A stretch of DNA of 64,000 nt from Istiophorus platypterus (lineage: Eukaryota; Chordata; Actinopteri; Istiophoriformes; Istiophoridae). The stretch lies in NCBI GenBank assembly GCA_016859345.1, contig CM029115.1, forward strand, positions 10,030,001-10,094,000. The letters are read 5' to 3'. Every line of letters starts with the position of its first letter. Position 1 is the first letter of the stretch. Shown piece by piece: positions 48,614-64,000 of the stretch. A program made the translations under genes and the position numbers. Below the pieces are notes generated by a model that saw only the letters and a program-made list of their open reading frames with translations, ran no database searches and was not told where the DNA came from.

Positions 48614-48654
<41 letters not shown>
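48614..48654. repeat. (TA)n microsatellite
   Basis: About 20 TA units downstream of msmb-like gene A. Confidence 0.95.
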
Positions 48655-48657
<3 letters not shown>

Positions 48658-49290
48658 TCTTCACAAGAAGAAGCAACAAAAGCATCATAGGTTAAGAATT
48701 AATAATAATTTAAATTAACCTACATTGTAAATTAAGATTTATTAGTTATTTACTGCAAAAAAAGTATAGGTACTCATAAGTACAAACAAACACTAAGTAA
48801 GCAATAATTACATTTTAACATGCACTGTAAAATAAAATACAAATTATTGCATTTTCTTGTCTGTATGAAGACCCTAATCAACAAAGCTTGTTCAAGATAT
48901 TGGGAAAGACAAATTGACCTTGACTGGATCCATATAAAATTTTAATTCAGTCTTTTGTACTATTCTGAAAAAATATTATATTAAATCCTCTCCAGTTTCA
49001 ATACACATTGTAATAGATATAGATTGATTCCAAAACTATGACTCGAGAAAGGTATTTATGCCAAAAAGAGAGAAAGAAAAAGAGAAAGAAAAAGAATGGC
49101 ATTTGTAAAAATTTTATAAACTTTACTTGAAATTTTTTCGAAGCAGATTTTACATTTCCAGCTTCTGTGCATACTGCAGGGTCAGGCATTTGCTAGTGGG
49201 AAGACAGTGAGGGATGACAGCTGCATGCATGTCTCTTTCCCACCATGTCACAGAAAAAACACCTTTATGCCTTTCACAACAATGACTCCA

Positions 49291-50140
49291 TCATTTCAGA
49301 ACTGCAGAAAGAATTGGACATAGTGCAGATGGGTCATCCCTCTTGTGCACTATGTATTCACAGTACTCAGGGTCAAACACTGACACACAGTCATCAGGGA
49401 TCTGAATGATGGTGGGATATCTGCAATCGCACAGTAAACAGTAGACAGTAAACACACACTGTGTAAATACTCAGACAAACTATTTTTGCTTGCCATTTAA
49501 ACAGTGTAATAATGTGATCTGTGTACTTACACAGAACAACATCCCCCACAGTCACAGTCAAAACATCGACTGTTTCTCCATCTAGATCCTACAGCATGCC
49601 AGGTGTTATCCACGTCATCCATACAATGTGTTGTGCCTATAGGTGGAAAGAAAATGTGTAGTGTTTTCAGCACAACCATAATGTGGCATCATGTGTGATT
49701 TTTAAAGATATTCTTCTAATATAGCTCACTGTATGTCTGTGTGTGTATGTGTCTTTCCTTTCTTTTACCTGATGGAATGCGCTTTCTGTAGCAAGCAGCA
49801 TTTGACAGTGACAGCAGCCCGCATAGCAACGCAGCCAGAGCCAAATATTTCTGCACAGGAAAAAAGAAACTAATATTATAGCTCTGACATTTGCTCCAAG
49901 CATACTGCATTCCTATGTGTTCATAACAGCATGCATTTGGCAAAAAGCCGGGAATCACTGTGGATTGTTAAACAGTATTGAAACAAATGATTTTTGTTTT
50001 TATCACTTTTATTTACTCATAAACATCACATTTTATGACAGCTCTATTTATCTGATTGAGTCACATAACTTTATCCAGTCAAGAACTTCACAAAACAGCT
50101 AGAAACAAAATGTAACTATTTAACTATTAAAACTTACCAT
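49291..50140 (-). CDS. msmb-like: beta-microseminoprotein-like secreted protein, copy A
   Basis: Four coding exons on the minus strand: 50140-50138 (only the ATG), 49850-49769, 49636-49531 and 49420-49291, giving 106 residues. The first exon ends exactly after the ATG (ATG/GTAAGT). The signal peptide is MKYLALAALLCGLLSLSNA. The mature protein has ten cysteines in the MSMB spacing, with CMDDVDNTWHAVGSRWRN, CDCGGCC and DDCVSVFDPEYCEYIVHKRD as clear family blocks; length and cysteine number match human MSMB. The family consists of small disulfide-rich secreted proteins of mucosal and seminal fluids, several with binding or antimicrobial roles; the role here is not known. A TATTAAAAA at 50229-50221 lies about 85 bp before the ATG. 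The gene is in the same direction as antxr1. Confidence 0.9.
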
Positions 50141-50220
50141 TGTGGCAGTCAGACTTGTCAGACTTGAAAGGTGTTCAAGGGGAGGAAAAACAAGCTGTAA
50201 TTTTAATGAAGATTTCTCTC

Positions 50221-50229
50221 TTTTTAATA
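50221..50229 (-). promoter_or_regulatory. putative TATA box of msmb-like copy A
   Basis: TATTAAAAA on the minus strand, about 80-90 bp before the start codon, in sequence identical to that upstream of copy B (54653-54645). The assignment rests on position only. Confidence 0.4.
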
Positions 50230-50862
50230 CTGTGTTTGCAGGGACCTTTGGAATTAAATAAAGAGAGGGGAGGAGCGGTCAGTACACTGGAAGAGGTCAC
50301 CATCTATTGCACAAGTCTTCACAGAAAAAAAAATAGAAACTACAGTGAAAGAAAAAAGGAAAAAGTCATTTTAAAATAGTTCAAGTACATTTTAAGATTT
50401 CTCGAAATATAGTTCCTCTGAATCATATCTACTTCTTAGTGAATTTGTGATACTTTTTCTCAGTTGAAATGTCCATGGTATTTGGTGGCAGTGGGTGTTC
50501 TGGCAGAGTAAACTGGGATAACAGACTGTAGTTTAAGGGTCATGTGAGCTTAAGTGACGTTTCACACTTTGCCAAATTTCTTTTTTCGTTCTCTCTGAAA
50601 CAAAGGTAAGTGAATTCAATGTTTCTTTACAAAACTGCATTTTTGAAAAACAAATGAGTTTTTAAGGTCATCTGCAGAGTCAAGGGGCCAGAATATTCAA
50701 GTCAGGCTCAGTCACATGACATAATTACAATACATGAAAAAAAAAAAAAAATCCAAATTCATACATAACAATAGCTTGCAATGGCTTTCACCTCTAAATG
50801 AAAACCCTCTTATTCATCCATCCCCTTTAACACTGTCTGGTGATGTTTGACAGATAACTCAC

Positions 50863-51043
50863 TTGTCCAAAACAAAGTAGAGATCAAAGCCTCCAAAGCA
50901 TGAGGATGACCCAGCCTGCCTCTTGTCCTGGTTCGGTCCAGCATTACCAGCAGTAAGAACAACCAGAGCAGCAAAGAACACCACTGGAAACAAACATTTC
51001 TACTCCAGCACGAAGGCATTACTCCAGCCGAAGAAAATCTCAT
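50863..51043 (-). pseudogene. duplicated antxr1 exon 1 with 1-bp deletion
   Basis: This is the unit B copy of antxr1 exon 1. The ATG, the start of the signal peptide (MRFSSAGVMPSCWSRNV) and the GTGAGT donor are kept, but it is 181 instead of 182 bases: one C is missing (GGAAACAAAC against GGAAACCAAAC on the plus strand). The frame shifts after residue 17, so a transcript spliced to antxr1 exon 2 would not encode the receptor from this ATG. The promoter region is duplicated with it, so it may still be transcribed. Confidence 0.88.
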
Positions 51044-52086
51044 GCAGCTGAGATTATTGATAAAACCACCTTCAATTTAAAAAAAAAAGTTGTTAAAAGA
51101 ACTTAATCCTCCTTGCAGATTATTCTTTCAATCCTCCGGTCGTCTTCGCAGGGGGGAAAAAAAGCAGCAATCCAAAGGAAAGCAGTGAGTGCAACTCAAA
51201 GGTTGAAGTGGAGGGAAGAGAGAGCACGAGTGTTGTTGTTGGGACCCTCTCATCCCTGGGTCCAACACAGCATGCACAAAGATGAGAAGAGCTCCACAAG
51301 CTCCAACTCTTGCTGCTTTTGTTAATGATAAGGCCATGCAACTGAGAGCTACCCAGACCCTGGATATCTAACTCTGAGAGTCTCTGCAAGTCTTTCAAGG
51401 CTCTCTCAGAGAGAGAGAGAGAGAGAGATGATGATGAAGACGATATAGTGGAAAACCAGAGGCTGCTAGCTTTTCCTGCCACCAAGTGGTGATAAGTGCC
51501 TAGTGGCTGCTTTTAAACCAGTTGCCCATGAGGGATATAACCCTGAATACAGGCAAAGTGTATGGTTGACTGTAGTTTTTTTTTAGAGAAAACTGTTTCA
51601 AAGAGTCGTTGTGCAAAAAATATGTGTATTTAATTATCATTCTGACATCAGCTCTCAATAATTTCTAGTTAAATTGTGCAAACAAAATTTATGTTCTAGT
51701 CTAATTGATAGTTCCTTTTACAATGTTATTTGTTTGACATTTGGAGGTTATTTTTCTTTTCAATACATGTGAAGCCGTGCAAAAAATATATACTGTTAAA
51801 TAAGGAATGAGTGCATGAATCAATAATTTTTTTTTTCTGTTTTGTATTTTTATATTACATGATAATAGATCTGAATCAATCAATAATCAGTCAAAAGTGA
51901 ATAATGACTGCATCATTTCCTTTGTACACTAGAAATTAGGCATGGTATGGAGGGATTGTGCTTCTTGTGCACATTATATCGACACATTTTCTTATTAAAC
52001 ACTAACACAGTTAGTCCAGGTACCTTTAATCACCCAGTTACCAATGGAGAATGTTGTGGTGTTGAACAGGTGTCCGTTTATTGTTT

Positions 52087-52243
52087 GTTTGTTTTTGTTC
52101 TTGTTTTTGTTTTTTTTTCTGTTTCTGTTTCTGTTTCTGTTTTTGTTTTTGTTTTTGTTTTTGTTTTTGTTTTTGTTTTTGTTTTGGTTTTGGTTTTGGT
52201 TTTGGTTTTGGTTTTGGTTTTGTTTTGTTTTGTTTTGTTTTCT
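52087..52243. repeat. (GTTTTT)n hexamer array, unit B, with variant units
   Basis: The counterpart of the unit A array. It is longer and contains blocks of TTTCTG, GTTTTT, GGTTTT and GTTTT, while the unit A array is almost pure. Confidence 0.93.
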
Positions 52244-52298
52244 GTCCGTTCGTCCGTCCGTTTGTTCATTCGTCCACTGATCTGTGTACTTTTTATAC

Positions 52299-52393
52299 CA
52301 ACATCTGCTGCAGTAGAGTCCAAACATCCACCGTTCCTCCATGAATATTCTGCAGGATGCCATTTCTTATCCAAGTCCTGATAGTGAGCCATG
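52299..52393 (-). pseudogene. orphan msmb-like exon 3, unit B
   Basis: The minus strand reads CMAHYQDLDKKWHPAEYSWR-like sequence then NGGCLD, in line with CMDDVDNTWHAVGSRWRN and SRCFDCDC of the intact genes. After CLD, cysteine codons are replaced (Ser, Thr) and no donor follows. It lies downstream of an orphan exon 4, the wrong order for one gene, so it comes from a separate decayed copy. Confidence 0.6.
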
Positions 52394-52454
52394 CCTAATG
52401 ATTACATGTATATGAAATAAAATATGGTCAGAAAGAATCATTACTACTCTAATT

Positions 52455-52556
52455 ACTAATATATATCATTACTAATATATATCATATATATATATCATTA
52501 CTAATCATATATATATATCATTACTAATATATATCATATATATATATATATGTATA
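52455..52556. repeat. AT-rich tandem repeat (TCATTACTAATATATA units)
   Basis: Irregular units of ATCATTACTAATATAT and runs of TATATA, followed by poly-T at 52563-52578. Confidence 0.85.
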
Positions 52557-52601
52557 TAAAAATTTTTTTTTTTTTTTATTCCTTTCACAACAATGACTCC
52601 A

Positions 52602-52709
52602 TCATTTTCCTTTTCTACCAAGAATTGGACATAGTACAGATGGGTCATCCTTCTTGTGTACTATGTGTTCACAGTACTCAGGGTCAAACACTGACACACA
52701 GCCATCAGG
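52602..52709 (-). pseudogene. orphan msmb-like last exon, unit B
   Basis: The minus strand is open for 35 codons to a TGA: PDGCVSVFDPEYCEHIVHKK, then DDPSVLCPILGRKGK. It is much closer to the last exon of copy A (FDPEYCEYIVHKRDDPSALCPIL) than to that of copy B (FDQEACKYIVHKRDDPTAPCHS). Its 5' end is cut at 52709: homology stops and no splice acceptor precedes it. Confidence 0.75.
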
Positions 52710-53718
52710 TTAAGAAGGGACGAAGAGGGAGGCGTGGCCCACATTATTTGTAACTTCCAGTAAGTTAGGATGAAAATAGACGAGTCACTATAGGTCATCT
52801 ATGGACTGACTATCAACTGACTTGTTTGATTTAGCACATTATGTAAAAAAAAGTTTTTTTCAAAATACAGAGAGAACAACAGATCGTATTATTTTAGGTT
52901 TGATAACATGATATGGAAAAACTCTAGTCTTTGGTAACATGCTAAACATATTATTTTTAGCCAGTCTAGCTGTGTGGTAATGTCATTCTGTTGGTTGATC
53001 AATTGGTCCACCACTTTGCTCTGGACTGAAAAAGCTCAACAGCTTTGTGATGGAGTGCCAGGAGATTATGTACAGACATTTAAGCGCCCCGACAGATGAA
53101 CTACTTAGGTGTAGTGTTGCACTTTCTCAAAGCAATTTGAATCACAATAGACACATTTTTTAAAATAATAATAATCGTCATAACTGGAGCAGTAGAGAAA
53201 TCGAGATATTTTGACTTAAGGGTCTCTGATATGGGTCTAGTTCCAAAACACTAGATCCATCATTTCTCATAATGTGACTCAGCAGTGTATTTTTGTTAGG
53301 CTGAACTTGCCTCCTGAATGCTCACATCATGCAAACCACACACCTGTAGTTTATGATCCAAGCTTTCTCTTATGACATTTAGGTTTCAAGCCAAAGCTGA
53401 CATATCCCTGATCAATTCAGAGTAACTTTTTCTAGACTTTGGAAAGCTCCTTCCAGAGCCACAGAAAACATTATGCGACTGTTAACATGGTCAGAGTAGT
53501 AGCAGTAGTGGTAGTAGTAGTAGTACTATTTGTGCTGAGTACGTGGTCATCATGTGTAAAACTGGTGGACCGCCCCTTAAACATGGTTCATGTTGATCTG
53601 CTTTAGCAAAGTTAAGCAAAAAGGAGTACAAGACACAAAGTATTTCTTTATTTGAAATTCTCTCTGTAGTAGTATTTTATCTTCAGCCCTCCTCCAGCCA
53701 TCCAAAGCAATGGCTGCA
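52710..53718. other. unit B-specific segment between orphan exon and msmb-like copy B
   Basis: About 1 kb with no counterpart in unit A. No gene was seen. It contains a short (GTA/GTG)n stretch near 53500-53525 and, on the minus strand, an AATAAA at 53652-53647 that is the likely polyadenylation signal of msmb-like copy B. Confidence 0.55.
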
Positions 53719-54564
53719 TCACTTCCCTACTGCAGCATAAGAATGACAAGGGGCTGTTGGGTCGTCCCTCTTGTGCACTATGTATTTACATGCTTCTTGG
53801 TCAAACACTGACACACAGTCGTCAGAGAGCTGAACGGGGGTGGAATATCTGCAATCGCACAGTAAACAGTAGACGGTAAACACACACTGTGTAAATACTC
53901 AGACAAACTATTTTTGCTTGCCATTTAAACAGTGTAATAATGTGATCTGTGTACTTACGCAGAACAACATCCCCCACAGTCACAGTCATAACATCGACTG
54001 TTTCTCCATCTAGATCCTACAGCATGCCAGGTGTTATCCACGTCATCCATACAATGTGTTGTGCCTATAGGTGGAAAGAAAATGTGTAGTGTTTTCAGCA
54101 CAACCATAATGTGGCATCATGTGTGATTTTTAAAAATATTCTTCTAATATAGCTCACTGTATGTCTGTGTGTGTGTCTTTCCTTTCTTTTACCTGGTGCA
54201 ATGGACTTTACGTAGCAATCAGCATTTGACAGTGACAGCAGCCCGCATAGCAACGCAGCCAGAGCCAAATATTTCTGCACAGGAAAAAAGAAACTAATAT
54301 TATAGCTCTGACATTTGCTCCAAGCATACTGCATTCCTATGTGTTCATAACAGCATGCATTTGGCAAAAAGCCGGGAATCACTGTGGATTGTTAAACAGT
54401 ATTGAAACAAATGATTTTTGTTTTTATCACTTTTATTTACTCATAAACATCACATTTTATGACAGCTCTATTTATCTGATTGAGTCACATAACTTTATCC
54501 AGTCAAGAACTTCACAAAACAGCTAGAAACAAAATGTAACTATTTAACTATTAAAACTTACCAT
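53719..54564 (-). CDS. msmb-like: beta-microseminoprotein-like secreted protein, copy B
   Basis: Four coding exons on the minus strand: 54564-54562 (ATG only), 54274-54193, 54064-53959 and 53848-53719, again 106 residues with ten cysteines. The signal peptide and exon 3 are nearly the same as in copy A, and intron 1 (287 bp) looks identical. The mature N-terminus differs (DCYVKSIAPG against ACYRKRIPSG) and so does the last exon (YSTPVQLSDDCVSVFDQEA, then TAPCHSYAAVGK). All splice sites and the stop are intact, so it looks functional. An AATAAA lies 67 bp past the stop. The function is unknown beyond family membership. Confidence 0.9.
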
Positions 54565-54644
54565 TGTGGCAGTCAGACTTGTCAGACTTGAAAGGTGTTC
54601 AAGGGGAGGAAAAACAAGCTGTAATTTTAATGAAGATTTCTCTC

Positions 54645-54653
54645 TTTTTAATA
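54645..54653 (-). promoter_or_regulatory. putative TATA box of msmb-like copy B
   Basis: TATTAAAAA on the minus strand in the same position relative to the ATG as in copy A. Confidence 0.4.
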
Positions 54654-55983
54654 CTGTGTTTGCAGGGACCTTTGGAATTAAATAAAGAGAGGGGAGGAGC
54701 GGTCAGTACACTGGAAGAGGTCACCATCTATTGCACAAGTCTTCACAGAAAAAAAAATAGAAACTACAATGAAAGAAAAAAGGAAAAAGTCATTTTAAAA
54801 TAGTTCAAGTACATTTTAAGATTTCTCAAAATATAGTTCCTCTGAATCGTATCTACTTCTTAGTGAATTTGTGATACTTTTTCACAGTTGAAATGTCCAT
54901 GGTATTTGGTGGCAGTGGGTGTTCTGGCAGAGTAAACTGGGATAACAGACTGTAGTTTAAGGGTCATGTGAGCTTAAGTGACGTTTCACACTTTGCCAAA
55001 TTTCTTTTTTCGTTCTCTCTGAAATAAAGGTAAGTGAATTCAATGTTTCTTTACAAAACTGCATTTTTGAAAAACAAATGAATTTTTTTTTTTTTATCTG
55101 CTCTGGACTTTAAACAATATCAAAGAAATAAAGGCTCCATTCTGGCATTTCAAAAACAAACAAACATACAAAATACATTATTTTGAATAGAATCTCTGAA
55201 AATACAAAAATATAATCTCTCAAACTCAAAGTAACCAAAGACTTGGCTCCATGATTTCAACTAGGCCTAACTACCTTAACAAACTACCTCATTATTGTAA
55301 AAGAAAAAATATTAAATTGCACATCAAAACTGCAACGCACTTATTAATGAGGCAACTCAAATGCATCAGGTTCATTAAAGTAAATACAATAGAGCATTTT
55401 TGTGGAGGGAGTAAATGATCCAGATCCACCCTGCGGGAATCCAGTCCACTTTTTCTCGTCAGTCACTGACGCGCCACAAACTTGTTTCAAGTGCCCAGAA
55501 ACGGGGGTGTTAGCATAACATGGCCACGACTCGCATAACAAAAGGAAGTGAGGCTTACGCGCAGTAGATGTTTTGCGTCTCGTAGAACCTGTGAACTCAC
55601 TAAGAAACGCGTCCTGCTTTCGTCTCCGTTTTCTGAAAAAGAAGAGTTTTACGCCGATAAGATGAAGATGGAATAAACGAGCCAAAAGGTGAAGCAGCGG
55701 GACAGAGCGATAACGCCAATACGCTAGCTTTTAGCCCGCTATGCTAAGGTTAGCATTGTAGGCCAGCCGTCATTCGCTTAACATAGCCTTAAGATTAAAG
55801 ATAAGAGTTAAGCCTATAGGTACGTAAACGATTCTGCCTATTTTACCTATTTAATGTTTGATTTAAAAGTTATTTTCGAACCCGCACGGATCACAGACCT
55901 TATGTAAGCTAACAATGTCCGATACATGGCAGCAATGGGAGGTGGTCGCTGTGGACAAGGCACCTGCAGTTTGGCACGTCAGT

Positions 55984-56060
55984 CTAAAGATTATTCTCCT
56001 TATCGATTAATCTGCCGCTCCCTGCTCGTTAAATCGATTAGTCCTTAAGTCTAAGAAGTT
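55984..56060 (+). repeat. R2 repeat fragment
   Basis: AAAGATTATTCTCC, TTATCGATTAATCTGCCG and TTAAATCGATTAGTCC form one end of the R2 dispersed repeat family. Confidence 0.55.
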
Positions 56061-56269
56061 CAGCCCAAAAAATTGATGCTTTATAAATGTTCATAATTTT
56101 ACAGGAGTAATGCCAGGGACTATTATCGTACTGACACAAAACCTTGTGGACTCGCAAAATTCATAGAAATATAACAAAAGAGTAGAATAAATAAGGGCTG
56201 GAATAACCCTGGTTCTGCCAGACTTGACAAAGCTCTTTCTCAGTCGCTGAAATCATTAAACATGTGTTT

Positions 56270-56550
56270 TATAACTGCAACGATTAAATGATTAATCGAT
56301 TGAAATGGAAGTTATTTTTGGCTTTTCTTATAGGTATTGAATTAGCTCAATTTGAAACAGAAATGTGAAACATTTTCTGGTTTTAGCTTCTCAAATGTGA
56401 CATGTTGCTGCTTTTCTTTGTAAACTGTGTGATGGTTTATGAAGTATTTTTGAATTCTGGATTGAAAGACACAAAAAGTGATTTTTAAAGATGTCACTTT
56501 GTGCTGAAGGAAGTTTGAGTTGGCAGGAACTGCTGACATTTAACAGTTTA
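56270..56550 (-). repeat. R2 repeat, reverse orientation
   Basis: It starts CTGCAACGATTAAATGATTA then ATCGATTG and continues through CTTCTCAAATGTGACATG and GCTGCTTTTCTTTG to GATGTCACTTTGTGC. Read on the minus strand this parallels 11640-11770. It lies in kansl3 intron 1. Confidence 0.6.
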
Positions 56551-56846
56551 AAGGAATAATGGGTTAAATGACAAAATAATCACAAGTTTCATCAAAAGGA
56601 AAACAATTGTTTTGTTGTAGCTGTAATGTATTTTCACAGGCTGTGTAGTAAATACTGTAATGAGTAAACTGATCTTCATGTGTAAAATCTGCCAGTAAGG
56701 TCCTTGGTGGTAAAGAAAGGAATTATTTTTTTTTTTCTCAGCCAACTCTAAAATAAAACAATTTCACCCCCTCTTCCCCGCCAGTTTGGTCTGAATCCAC
56801 AGAAGTTGTTGCGCCCTTCCCAGGGCCCTTTGGGGCCCAGGAAGAG

Positions 56847-64000
<7,154 letters not shown>

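Larger units (their letters stand above)
45961..50664 (-). repeat. tandem duplication, unit A (antxr1 exon 1 + msmb-like gene)
   Basis: From AGGTCATCTGCAGAG at 45961 to the junction at 50657-50664, this 4.70 kb unit is followed head to tail by unit B, which restarts with AGGTCATCTGCAGAG at 50665. The left edge is preceded by TTTTTA and the junction also reads TTTTTA, a short shared sequence at the breakpoint. In minus-strand order the unit holds the msmb-like gene A, an orphan msmb exon, a hexamer tract, and the antxr1 promoter and first exon. It contains 390 bp at 46917-47306 that are absent from unit B. Confidence 0.93.
50665..55081 (-). repeat. tandem duplication, unit B
   Basis: The second unit, 4.42 kb, starts AGGTCATCTGCAGAG at 50665 and ends with CAAATGA at 55081, where homology to the end of unit A (CAAATGA at 50657) stops. 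Unit B lacks the 390 bp found at 46917-47306 in unit A (joint after GTCGTT at 51610). It contains about 1 kb at 52710-53720 that unit A lacks. Elsewhere the copies look almost identical over long stretches. Confidence 0.93.
55082..56784 (+). promoter_or_regulatory. kansl3: msmb-kansl3 intergenic region with kansl3 promoter and first intron
   Basis: 55082-55450 is AT-rich without features. From about 55450 to 55760 CpG becomes frequent, fitting the kansl3 promoter. A donor-like ATAG/GTACGTAAAC at 55820 may end a non-coding first exon; the first coding exon begins at the acceptor before 56785. The remainder is intron 1 and contains R2 repeat pieces. The 5' exon is a guess from the splice-like sequence. 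Confidence 0.4.

Noticed and set aside
55344..55685. Minus-strand 113-codon open frame near the kansl3 promoter
   Set aside because: Lies in CpG-rich promoter sequence, has no recognisable domain and would overlap the kansl3 5' end.

Overview
The window is vertebrate nuclear DNA: multi-exon genes with GT-AG introns, many (CA)n and (TA)n microsatellites, and dispersed fold-back and MITE-like repeats of types I associate with percomorph teleost fish. The fish assignment is an inference from gene order, compact introns and repeat style. All exon boundaries below were read by hand from splice sites, continuous reading phase and remembered human protein sequences; no search was run.

Layout. 1-1619 (minus) is the 5' part of the C9orf78 (TLS1-like splicing factor) gene. 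It lies head to head with nfu1 (1782-5018, plus; mitochondrial Fe-S scaffold), with 162 bp between the start codons. gfpt1 (6473-18843, plus; glutamine:fructose-6-phosphate amidotransferase) follows in 19 coding exons, with a 1.9 kb 3' UTR. 20.8-25.0 kb has no recognised gene, only an unassigned open island at 21.0-21.7 kb. antxr1 (25682-46339, minus; von Willebrand A cell-surface receptor) has 18 coding exons. kansl3 (NSL chromatin complex) starts at 56847 on the plus strand and runs off the right edge. The grouping antxr1-gfpt1-nfu1 matches the order I know from human chromosome 2p13.

The most interesting part is 45961-55081, a head-to-tail tandem duplication (units of about 4.70 and 4.42 kb). 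Each unit carries the antxr1 promoter and first exon plus a small secreted ten-cysteine gene of the beta-microseminoprotein (MSMB) family. The distal antxr1 first exon has lost one base and is frame-shifted. The two msmb-like genes both look intact: their 287 bp first introns appear identical, yet exons 2 and 3 differ by nine changes that all alter the protein, and their last exons are strongly divergent. Orphan msmb-like exons lie between the genes, and one of them resembles the last exon of the other copy. This suggests exon exchange within a fast-evolving secreted-protein array.

Functionally the large genes are ordinary housekeeping or receptor genes (splicing, Fe-S assembly, hexosamine synthesis, matrix receptor, chromatin acetylation) and do not form one pathway. 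The msmb/antxr1 duplication is the accessory, recently changed part.
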